This document shows positions 22,601 to 35,191 of a stretch of DNA of 64,000 bases, piece by piece; the stretch's first letter is position 1; each line of letters opens with the position of its first letter. Both the position numbers and the translations under genes were made by a program. Source of the DNA: Babylonia areolata (taxonomy: Eukaryota; Mollusca; Gastropoda; Neogastropoda; Buccinidae); contig NC_134900.1 in NCBI RefSeq assembly GCF_041734735.1, positions 31,433,370-31,497,369 on the forward strand, given 5' to 3'. The notes beneath the pieces were generated by a model. The model did not search any database. It saw only the letters and a list, made by a program, of their open reading frames with translations, and was not told the origin of the DNA.

Positions 22601-25600
22601 TGGTTTTTTTTTTTTTTTTTTGTTATTGTTGTTTTTTGGGGGTGGGGGTCAGGGGAGGGCAGGGGGTTGCTTTCAAAGTGGATTTTTGTACAGAATTTTG
22701 CCTGAGACAAACTTTGATGGACAGTGAATGATTTTTGTTGTTTTACTTCAGAGACAGCGATGAGAGTCAGGACTGTGTGGTACTCATTGTGGATACACTG
22801 CAGTCTGGCATTCAGTTCCAGCGAGGCATTGCGGACGCTTGGCTAAAGGTTTGAACATTCTGTGTGTGTGTGTGTGTGTGTGTTTGTGTGCCTGCTCATG
22901 TGTGGTGTATTTGTGTGAGTTTGAATTTGCGTGCATGTGTATGGTTGTGTGTGTGTTTATGTTTGTGTGTGTGAGTTTGTGTGTGCGTTCCTTATATGTG
23001 TGAGATTGTGTCTGTTTGTGGATTACTGGTTATGTATGAGTATACGTGAGTGGGTGTACTTAAAAGGAATTCTGCTCTGAGAAAGAAGAAAAAGCTGCCA
23101 TATATATTATGTCTTGTTCAGATTCACCCATTTCTTCACTGCCTTCTTCTTCTTCTTCTGCGTTCGTGGGCTGCAACTCCCACGTTCACTCGTATGCACA
23201 CGAGTGGGCTTTTACGTGTATGACCGTTTTTACCCCGCCATGTAGGCAGCCATACTCCGTTTTCGGGGGTGTGCATGCTGGGTATGTTCTTGCTTCCGTA
23301 ACCCACCGAACACTGACATGGATTACAGGATCTTTAACGTGCGTATTTGATCTTCTGCTTGCATATACACACGAAGGGGGTTCAGGCACTAGCAGGTCTG
23401 CACATATGTTGACCTGGGAGATCGTAAAAATCTCCACCCTTTAGCCACCAGGCGCCGTCACCGTGATTCGAACCTGGGACCATCAGATTGACAGTCCAAC
23501 GCTTTAACCACTCGGCTATTGCGCCCGTCTCTTCACTGCCTTAATCCAGGGAATATCAAGTCTTGTTTTTATGGATGGAAATTAGTAATTAGATACTCAG
23601 TAGTTGACAATGATAATAATGGATGCTCATATGTATTAATATAGATGTAGTTAAACTGTTTATGCTTTACGCATTCACAAGCTCTTCTGTTCTGATCAGT
23701 GTAACAAAGTGTATTTTCAGTAGTTTTTAGAATTTTATGTACCTTTTTTTTATGTGACATCAGTTAAAGAATAATTACACAGTTTTGTTTGTAATTGTAT
23801 TTGTATTTCTTTTTAACACAGCAGATTTCTCTGTGTGAAATTCGGGCTGCTGTCCCCAGGGAGAGCATGTTGCTATACTACAGCGCCACCCATTTTTTAT
23901 ATATTTTCCTGCATGCAGTTTTGTTTTTCCTATTGAAGTGGATTTTACTACAGAATTTTGCCAGGAGCAACCCTTTTGTTGCCGTGGGTTCTTTTACGTG
24001 CGCTAAGTGCATGCTGTACACGGGACCTCGGTTTATCGTCTCATCCGAATGACTAGCGTCCAGACCACCACTCAGGGTCTAGTGGAGGGGGAGAAAATAT
24101 CGGCAGCTGAACCGTGATTCGAACCAGCGTGCTCAGATTCTCTCGCTTCATAGGCGGACGCGTTACCTCTAGGCCATCACTCCACTATGTGTTTTATTCA
24201 CTATAATGACTTAAAGATGGGAACTTGATTTTCATCAGTTGGTTTTTCAGAATGAAACATTATGAATGTTGTTGTTTTTTTTATCAGCATAAGACATTCA
24301 AGTGGGAGAGGTCTGGATATTTCGGCTGGGCTTTAAGCAAGAAGATTGGATTTGGGGGCATGGAGCATACATATATAACCATGTTTATGCGCTGGTGTGA
24401 GGAAACAGACAGGGCTTGTACATGCGTACATGCCTGCACACATTATCCGTAACATTGATGCGCTATCTAATTGTTGAATTTCAAGCTGAAAGTTGCACCA
24501 CATTTTGCAGTACAAACTTTGTCAAGACAATGTGTCATGCATTACAAAATTTGTCAAGTCAGTGTGTCATTATGCAGTACAAACTTTGTCAAGACAACAT
24601 GTCATGCAGTACAAACTGTCAAGACAATGTGTCATGCAGTACAAACTATCAAGACAATGTGTCGTGCAGTACAAACTTTGTCAAGACAATGTCATTATGC
24701 AGAACAAACTGTCAAGACAACATGTCATTATGCAGTACAAACTGTCAAGACAACATGTCATTATGCAGTACAAACTGTCAAGACAATGTCATTATGCAGT
24801 ACAAACTGTCAAGACAATGTGTCATTATGCAGAACAAACTGTCAAGACAACATGTCATTATGCAGTACAAACTGTCAAGACATGTCATTATGCAGTACAA
24901 ACTGTCAAGACAATGTGTCATTTTGTAACTACATACTGCTTGAGACTTAAACCTATTTTTTAGACTGATATATATGGGTTGTTGTTTTTTCTTCTCATGT
25001 TATGAAGTCGATAGACGGTGAAAAGGAAAAGCTGGGCGTTCTGGAGCTGGTGATCGTGCTGATTCTGCACCAGACCAAACACCGCAAACCTGTGGAGAGT
25101 CTGGTCAGGAACAAGATCCGCAATGGTGCCGTCACTGAGACGCTCCTTCAGACAGCGTTCACCTCTCACAGCCAGGTAGGGTTTGAATGTGCAGGTGTGT
25201 GTATGTGTGTTGTGTTGTGTGAGTGTGTGTGTTGTGTGAGTGTGTTTGCTTTGTGTGTGTGTGTGTAAGTGTGTGTGTGTGTGTATTTTGTGTTGTGTGA
25301 GTGTGTGTTTGCTTTTTGTGTGTGTGTGTATTTGCTTGCTGTGTGTTCATACACGCACATTTGTGTTTTAAAAGTTTGGGGAGAATATGAATTGTTGCTC
25401 CTTCAGACAGCGTTCATCTCTCACAGCCAGGTAGGGTTTGAATGTGCAGGTGTGTGTATGTGTGTTGTGTTGTGTGAGTGTGTGTTTGGTTTTATGTAAG
25501 TGTGTGTGTGTGTATTTTGTGTTGTGTGAGTGTGTTTGCTTTGTGTGTGTATGTGTGTGTGTGTGTGTATTTGTTTGCTATGTGTTCATACACGCACATT

Positions 25601-28600
25601 TGTGTTTTAAAAGTTTGTTTGGGGAGAATATGAATTGTTGTGTCTTGTTTGTATGTTGATTTTTTTTTGTTTTATTTTTTTAATTTTGTTTTTTTGGGGG
25701 GGGGAGGGGGGGGTTGCTGCCCCATCATATGCATCGTTTCAATGGCATTACTTGAACGCCCCTTTTTTTTTCAACCCCCAATCCTCACTCCAGCCATTGT
25801 TATTTAAAAGGTAAGGGCTGTATTAGGTGGTTCCATCCATTTTATGAGGAAAGGGGCTGGGGTGGGTTTGGTGGAGGGGGCGGGAGTGGGGGGTGGGGGG
25901 GGGGGCATGTAGAATAATGGAGATAAATCACCTTATTTATCTTTTGACATCATGGCTTCATTCAAGCAGTGATAAGTGTACTGTCAGTCACAATGAAACA
26001 CGGCAATTTACTCCACTTCCCTGATGTAACACGTCACTGTGCTTGTGCTTGATTCACAAATGGGTGGTGACACTCAGTGAAAGACCAGAGAGAAATGAAA
26101 GGAAAAGCAGCAAGGGGTACAACTCGCTCCCCAAAGCCATCAGAGTAGGGTCCCTTTGTGGTGTGATCACTTCTCAGTGTTCAGTCCAGTCTCAGTGAAT
26201 GCAGCAACATTGGTTTCACTCTGTACCAGAGAACAGTTTTGAACTTTGAGCTTTCTGTCAATCTTTTTCCCCTTTTGGGGTGTGGAGGTTGTAACTTGAA
26301 CTGTTCCAGGAAGTATGAAATGTGAAAACTTTTGAGTGTTCACCTGTTCCTGGACCAGTTGTGTTGCTGACACACGAGAGGAAAAGAGATGAAGAAAGAA
26401 AGAAAAAAGAATGGGAGGAAAACAAACAAAAACAATCATGCATAAAAACAGAAGTTGGAAAAATGAACAAATAAATGTCTCAAGAAATCTTTTGATTAAA
26501 AAAAAAGATGTCGATAATGCACATTGTTTCATACAAAATAGTCCTCAGTATTCAAGAATCCTTGAATTGTGATGTTTTCTTCGTTCATGAGCTTTAACTT
26601 CCACCCAAGATTACAGAGTGGGCTTGTATGTGCATGGCCGTTTTTACTGTGGAAGGTAGGCAGCCACACTCCCTTTTCAGGGGTGTACATGATGGTTATA
26701 CAACCCACTGAACACTGATGTGGATTATGAGATCTTTGATTAACATGCGCATTTGATCTCCTACATGTGTTCACACACAAAACTGGTTCAGACGCTAGCA
26801 GGTTTGTATATCTGTTGACCTGGGAGTTTGGAAAAATCTGGCACCCTTTACCCACCAGTTGTCATGAATAGGACTCAAACCCAGGACCTTCAGATTGAAA
26901 GTCAATCGCTTTAAATCCTTGGCTGTTGGGCAGTTGACACAACTCTTCCCCTCAAAATGGAATGAGCAGTGTTCACAGCAAAGCGTGGACTTTCACTCTG
27001 CCAGTCACACAGAGGAGTGGGGGAGGTGGAGGGGGTAAGAAATGTGGATATTGCTAGCTGTTGCCCCCACCATGGATTGTGACTGATTTGGGAGTTTGGT
27101 TGTCCTGTCACTGCATCCTTTGAGCAGCAACAAGCGTTGTTGTGGTATGTCCATACAAACAGTATATACTCCTGTATATTTTGGTGTGTATATGCAACTT
27201 TGATGCAATGTGCTGTGTATGATACATGTTTTTTTAAAACGCCCAGAGCAGATTTCTGGATAGAGTGCTGCAATAGTATCCATCACCTAGAGCTGTTTTC
27301 TGGATAGAAAGCTGTAAAAGTATCCATTGTTATTATGTTTATTTATTTATTCATTTTTTTAGTGCTGGTCTTGGTATGATCTGGTTTTAAATGCATGCTT
27401 TATTGTAGAGAAGCCGTTTGCCATGTGTGTGTGGCGGGGTGCTAGTGAGTATCAGTGCATACGTTGAATGTGTATTGAAGTGCGTGTTGAAGGGATACAT
27501 TTTCTGGAGGGCGCCATGGATGGGTGGGTGGTTTCCAGTGTTCAGTTGCGTAGTGGGGGTGGGCATGGGTATTGATAGGGGAGGGGGGGAGGAAATGTAA
27601 AGCACTTTGAGCCGTATTTCTGGAGAAACGTGCTATATGAATGTCCATTATTATTATCATTATTATGATGTGTGCAGGTGATGCAGAGCAAGTTCAAGGC
27701 AGTTCTGTCACTGGCGGAGGTGTTGCTCAAGTCCCCAGAGGTGTCCCTGTCTTACATCGGCCATGTGCTGTACAAGCTGGCTTTCCGCTCCCTGAACACC
27801 TTTTGTAGACAGGTGGGGGACTTTGTGTGTGTGTGTGTGTGTGTTTCTTTGGGGTTTTTTTTTTAATGTGATTTTTAGATGGATAGTGTTTTAGTCTCTT
27901 TGCTGATTCCTCTGTCTGATGTAGTGTGCATGTGTATCTCTCTCTCTCTCTCATAATTGACATTAACATGGCGTGATATTCCAGAAATACTGCTTAAAGC
28001 GCTTTACTTTTCATTCCCCCTCTCCTCTCCCATCCTCTTCCATACCTCCCCCCCTCCCACCCACCCACCACACACACACACACACATGCACAGAGAAACA
28101 CATGCCAGAATATACTCGCACGCTTTACCTCCATTGAACATTGAACAGCCACACACCAACCCATGACGCCCTCTGAAAGACACATCACTGCAACACGCAC
28201 TCACGCACAAATGCCCCGCCACACACAAATGGCAGACAGCTTCCCTACAATAAAACATGCGTTTAGAACAGTGTTGCAGTAAAAGCTCTACATAAATAAA
28301 ACATTGTGACTGTGAGTGAACATGATCACACACAAATCTGTATTCTGGTTCAGTTTTACTCCTGAAGCCTTTTGCCAAGACTGCAGCATCTCCATTAAGC
28401 TTTTCTCCCCAAGCCTCCAAGAATGTAGCATACCTGTACAGCTTGTCTCAAGTCTCCAAGGATGTAGCATACCTGTACAACTTGTCTCCTCAAGCCTCAA
28501 GACTGTAAGCATACCTGTACAGCTTGTCTCCTTAAGACTTCAAGACTGTAAGCATACCTGTACAGCTTGTCTCCTTAAGACTTCAAGACTGTAAGCATAC

Positions 28601-31600
28601 CTGTACAGCTTGTCTCCTCAAGCCTTCAAGACTGTAAGCATACCTGTACAGCTTGTCTCCTTAAGACTTCAAGACTGTAAGCATACCTGTACAGGTTGTC
28701 TCAAGCCTTCAAGACTGTAAGCATACCTGTACAGCTTGTCTCCTTAAGACTTCAAGACTGTAAGCATACCTGTACAGCTGGTCTCCTCAAGCCTCCAAGA
28801 CTGTAAGCATACCTGTACAGCTTGTCTCCTTAAGACTTCAAGACTGTAAGCATACCTGTACAGCTTGACTCCTCAAGCCTCCAAGACTGTAAGCATACCT
28901 GTACAGCTTGTCTCCTTAAGACTTCAAGACTGTAAGCATACCTGTACAGCTGGTCTCCTCAAGCCTCCAAGACTGTAAGCATACCTGTACAGCTTGTCTC
29001 CTTAAGACTTCAAGACTGTAAGCATACCTGTACAGCTTGACTCCTCAAGCCTCCAAGACTGTAAGCATACCTGTACAGCTTGTCTCCTTAAGACTTCAAG
29101 TCTGTAAGCATACCTGTACAGCTTGTCTCCTCAAGCCTCCAAGACTGTAAGCATACCTGTACAGCTTGTCTCCTTAAGACTTCAAGACTGTAAGCATACC
29201 TGTACAGCTTGTCTCCTCAAGCCTTCAAGACTGTAAGCATACCTGTACAGCTTGTCTCCTTAAGACTTCAAGACTGTAAGCATACCTGTACAGCTTGTCT
29301 CCTCAAGCCTTCAAGACTGTAAGCATACCTGTACAGCTTGTCTCCTCAAGCCTCCAAGACTGTAAGCATACCTGTACAGCTTGTCTCCTTAAGACTTCAA
29401 GACTGTAAGCATACCTGTACAGCTTGTCTCCTCAAGCCTTCAAGACTGTAAGCATACCTGTACAGCTTGTCTCCTTAAGACTTCAAGACTGTAAGCATAC
29501 CTGTACAGCTTGTCTCCTTAAGACTTCAAGACTGTAAGCATACCTGTACAGCTTGTCTCCTTAAGACTTCAAGACTGTAAGCATACCTGTACAGCTTGAC
29601 TCCTCAAGCCTCCAAGACTGTAAGCATACCTGTACAGCTTGTCTCCTTAAGACTTCAAGACTGTAAGCATACCTGTACAGCTTGTCTCCTTAAGACTTCA
29701 AGACTGTAAGCATACCTGTACAGCTTGTCTCCTTAAGACTTCAAGACTGTAAGCATACCTGTACAGCTTGTCTCCCCAAGCCTCCAAGACTGTAAGCATA
29801 CCTGTACAGCTTGTCTCCTCAAGCCTTCAAGACTGTAAGCATACCTGTACAGCTTGTCTCCTTAAGACTTCAAGACTGTAAGCATACCTGTACAGCTTGT
29901 CTCCTCAAGCCTTCAAGACTGTAAGCATACCTGTACAGCTTGTCTCCTCAAGCCTCCAAGACTGTAAGCATACCTGTACAGCTTGTCTCCTTAAGACTTC
30001 AAGACTGTAAGCATACCTGTACAGCTTGTCTCCTCAAGCCTTCAAGACTGTAAGCATACCTGTACAGCTTGTCTCCTTAAGACTTCAAGACTGTAAGCAT
30101 ACCTGTACAGCTTGTCTCCTTAAGACTTCAAGACTGTAAGCATACCTGTACAGCTTGTCTCCTTAAGACTTCAAGACTGTAAGCATACCTGTACAGCTTG
30201 ACTCCTCAAGCCTCTAAGACTGTAAGCATACCTGTACAGCTTGACTCCTTAAGACTTCAAGACTGTAAACATACCTGTACAGCTTGTCTCCTTAAGACTT
30301 CAAGACTGTAAGCATACCTGTACAGCTTGTCTCCTTAAGACTTCAAGACCGTAAGCATACCTGTACAGCTTGTCTCCCCAAGCCTCCAAGACTGTAAGCA
30401 TACCTGTACAGCTTGTCTCCTCAAGCCTTCAAGACTGTAAGCATACCTGTACAGCTTGTCTCCTCAAGCCTCCAAGACTGTAAGCATACCTGTACAGCTT
30501 GTCTCCTTAAGACTTCAAGACTGTAAGCATACCTGTACAGCTTGACTCCTCAAGCCTCTAAAACTGTAAGCATACCTGTACAGCTTGACTCCTCAAGCCT
30601 CTAAAACTGTAAGCATACCTGTACAGCTTGACTCCTTAAGGCTCCAAGATTGTACAGTTGTACCCCTCAAGCTGTAGGCATTCCCATTCAGCTTGAAGCC
30701 TCGAGGCTCCAAGGATGTAGTATAATTGTTAAACTTTACTGCCCAAGACTGTAGCGTACTTTTTCACCTTGACTCCTCAAGCCCCTAAGACTCTAGCCTA
30801 CCAGTTCAGTTTTACTGGTCAAGACTGCAGCATACCTGAATTGAATGACACAGGAAACTAATGAGAGGCACCTGGTGGCAGCTGTCAGTCGGCTCTACCC
30901 AGGTAGGCAGCCTTTTGTGCAAATGGCTGCATGTTTGTAGAGCGCTTAGAGCTCGTTCTCTGACCGAGGATAGGCGCTGTCTAAGTATCCATATAATCAT
31001 CATCATCATCATGGTAAGTTGGTGATGTGTGTGCAGGAGATCGTAGCCAACCTGGTGATGCACCTGGGCAGTGGGAACAGCGAGGAGAGTGATGCCTCCC
31101 TGGATGTGTTGGCTGACCTGGTGGAGCATCACCTGTCGGCCATGGCTCCCTTCGCCATCTTTTTCAAGGTGGGTGCTTCTTTCTTGTTGTTCCATTTTGT
31201 TTTGTGTCTGTTTTGCTTCATTGTATTCTTTGCTTTAGGCACCATGGCTTGGCGCTTGACTTGTAGTCCAGCCTTCACCTGTGATCAGGGTTCGTGGCCT
31301 CGTATTGCCATTGGTGGTGTATCCTTTGGGAAGGCAGTTTACTCCAATTTTCCTCATTCCACCCAGGTGTGAATGTGTGAGTGTCTTTGGTCGGGGAAGG
31401 TTAAAATGGAGGAAGAAGGGGAATGGGCCCCGCCTTCCTGTGGTGAACCCTGCACACAGTGGATGTGAATTCACTGCCTCTCTGTGACGGGCGCAATAGC
31501 AGAGTGGTTAAAGCATTGGACTGTCAATCTGAGGGTCCCGGGTTCGAATCACGGTGACGGTGCCTGGTGGGTAAAGGGTGGAGATTTTTACGATCTCCCA

Positions 31601-34600
31601 GGTCAACATATGTGCAGACCTGCTAGTGCCTGAACCCCCTTCGTGTGTATATGCAAGCAGAAGATCAAATACGCATGTTAAAGATCCTGTAATCCATGTC
31701 AGCGTTCGGTGGGTTACGGAAGCAAGAACATACCCAGCATGCACACCCCCGAAAACGGAGTATGGCTGCCTACATGGCGGGGTAAAAACGGTCATACACA
31801 TAAAAGCCCACTCGTGTGCATACGAGTGAACGCAGAAGAAGAAGAAGAAGACTGCCTCTCTGCTGTGGAAATCTCTGCTGACAGCCATGTAGTCAACAAG
31901 GCATGTGGATGGTTTTTGACTTTATTCATTCATCATCAGTTGTTCCCTTGTTGAATCAACAACTTCTCGTTTTTTTCAAAATCCATTGAGGAGCTCTCTT
32001 TGCTTTCTTTAATCAGACTTCCGTTTATTTCAGATATTCATCTTTTGTTCCACCCACCTCTTTATACAACTTCACCCTCCACTCTTCCATTTTTGACTCA
32101 CTTGTGTAAACAAAGTGAGTCTATGTTTTAACCCGGTGTTCGGTTGTCTGTGTGTGTGTCTGTGTGTCCGTGGTAAACTTTAACATTGACATTTTCTCTG
32201 CAAATACTTTGTCAGTTGACACCAAATTAGGCATGAAAATAGGAAAAATTCAGTTCTTTCCAGTCATCTTGTTTAAAACAATATTGCACCTCTGGGATGG
32301 TCACCAAAAAAAAAAAAAAAAAAAAAAAAAAAGAAGCCTAATTATATGCAAACTGCATTTACTGTTATATTTATATTTTTTTGTATTCTCTAAACTTGGC
32401 ACTCTAATCAACAAGAGCAGTCATTATTATCATTTTTTGTTCAAACAGGAACTTCTTTTGCTAAGCATGGAAGTTTTATTTATTTTGCAAACGTTTTGGT
32501 GCAGATAGTAAGAAGGGACATTACTCTGTAATTAATGCTAGGGGACTTAATTTGCTTTAAACTGATTTTTCTCATCTTAAACATTACATTTTGAAATAAT
32601 ACTCAATACATAAAAAGCTTGGATTTTTTTTAAAAAGTGTATCACAAGTGAGTCTTGAAGGCCTTGCCTCTCTTGTTATTTATGTTAAACATTCAAATCT
32701 GCAAATGAACACTTTAAATCAATTCTTGATATGTGAAAATTGACACTTCAACCAGATGTCTACAGTCAGTTGTATGTGTGACAGGCCTTCAAAAACAGAA
32801 TTCTTCTTCCTTGGTCTGGTTACAGCGGCTGCTCGACTTCCAGCAGCAGAGCTTGTCACTGCTGGCCATGCGCAAACTGTTTGGAATGCTGGCTCGTCTG
32901 GCCTTCAGTGCCAGCCAGGACATTGCCTTGATTCAGGTAACGAGCCTGTGACACGTTAATTACCTGTCAATGTAGCTGTCGTTTCAATCGTTGGCCTTCT
33001 ACGTTATCTTTCATTTTACTGTGTTTTAATAGATTTACTTATTTGATTGTGTTGATTTATTGTTTTATTTCATTTTATGTTAATGTTATGTTTACATAAA
33101 CCTAGGCTCTCTAGAAGGCCTGAAGAGTGCGTTGGGTTTATACATGGGTGAGGTATTTTTCTTGATGGGTTTTTTTTGTTTTTGTTTTTTTTGGGTTTTT
33201 TTAACACAGATGAGGTGGAGCATATATAGATCAGTCCACACGCATTTACACCTTGAAACTGAAACTGTCTGGGGAGTTGTTTTTTTTTTTTTGTTTGTTT
33301 GGTTTTTTTTTGGTTTTTTTTTAATCTGCACGTTTAATGTTGCATCCTTCAGATTGTTAACAATTTTTATGCCTCTATCACTGTGTCCATCAAACAGCCG
33401 TCTCTTTGAATTCCTCAGTACAAAAGAGACTTCATTACTGATTTAGTAATCTGAAGCAAAATACCCCAAAGCATTATCAGAAAGAGGCAGGATACATGCG
33501 TGCAAATGCGGTTGTGTGCCTTTATTTGTAGACTGATCAGATGTTCATGAATCATTTTATACACTAACTTGGGGCAGTGAATATAACTGGATCTTTCAGT
33601 TTCAGAAATATTGTTTTAGTGTGTTACTGTATTGATACGTTTAACGGTTAACTCTCTCCATACGAACGGCGAAAGAGACAACGTTAACAGCGTTTCACCC
33701 CAGTTATCATCATCAAAATATTGCAAGCGGAAGGCTCTTATACTGAAGAGGCGAATGTTGACAAAGAATACCACAATTCTGACGACGGAAGCTAAAGGTT
33801 GGGTCATCCAGACACCCACTGGACATCTGAGGGGTCTGTGTAGAGGAGAAGAGAGGACTGGCCGTACTGAGTGAGTTAATTATTGTTTTAATGACACATA
33901 CTTAACCGTGACCCACTAGTGCAGACTCCGGCAGGGGTCTGACATTCCTGTCCTGTGCAGTGTTTGTGTCACGGTGAGAGAGAGAGGATCAGTGTAAAGT
34001 GATGCCAAACTTTTCAGGATGACCTGCACATGGTGATTCGGAAGCTCGTCTCAAGCATGGATACAAAGTAAGTGAAGGGTTCCGAGGCCTGACTTCAGTA
34101 AAATGCACTTTAGTTGACTAGTCTGTGTGCTTGTGATTGTGTTTATCACTTTGTTTATGCCTGCATACAATTATGTGTGTGTGTGTGTGTTTGCATTCTG
34201 TGAGTGTGTGTGTGTGCGTACATGCATACATTCTCAGCACATGCGTGTGCATGCTTAAATGTTCTCATCTTGTGTGAATTTGACGTCGAAACTATGTATG
34301 TGTGTGTGAGCATGTGTGTGTGTGTGTGTGTGTGTGTATGTCTATGCGCTTCACTGACTGGGTTTTGACCCTGTCACAGTTTCTTTTTCAATAATTTTGC
34401 ACTATGATTTTAACAGAAAGCCTGATGGAGATGAGAGACACCTGTGGGTTTGTGACTACTTTATTCTGTATTGCAGGTACCTTTGTCGCGGTGTGGTGGG
34501 AGGGGTGATGATGGTGTGGGGAATGGGCAGTACCAGGTGAGTGGTGTTTCATGGATTGCGTACCTGTATCTTTTTCTGTTCTTTTTTCTATGCGGAAGTT

Positions 34601-35151
34601 CTGGCATCAAGAAAAGAAAAAAAAAGATACTCTAACACGGTGCTTTGGAATCCCTTGGAGTCTTGTATTATTTAAAACATGAAAAAACATCTATGATAAG
34701 AGTTTATATTTTACGTAAATAGTATCTGAAATAACAGTGGCGTGGATTTGATCTAATCAAGTAAAAGCTTGGTCTGTGACCAAAGATAGGCAGTATATGA
34801 GTATGAATGATAATAATGATAAAGGCGAGATGGGGCTGAAGATGGAGGAGCAGACAATAAGAGAGAGAGGATGTTGTGACATGATCACCTGTACAGTGGG
34901 CAGGAAGCAGAACTGAGCGAGTCACGCCTGAACGAAGTGGTGAGTCTGCTGACCATGATTCGAAGCGGCAGCAGTCGACGCTCTGAGGCTGCAGCACTGT
35001 TTCTGGACGAGCTGGCGGCGATGGTATCCCACGGCAACCTGCACAAGAAAGTGGAGGTCAGAACACACACAGGCAATTGGAGTGCTCGGAACAAATGCTT
35101 ACAGTCAGGGAAACAATTAAGCGCACACGCACACAGACCCACGCACGCACG

Positions 35152-35191
<40 letters not shown>

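Noticed and set aside
24288-24400. Extra FANCD2 exon after TTTATCAG
   Set aside because: Exons 12 and 13 join in phase with continuous homology, and the segment has no match to the protein.
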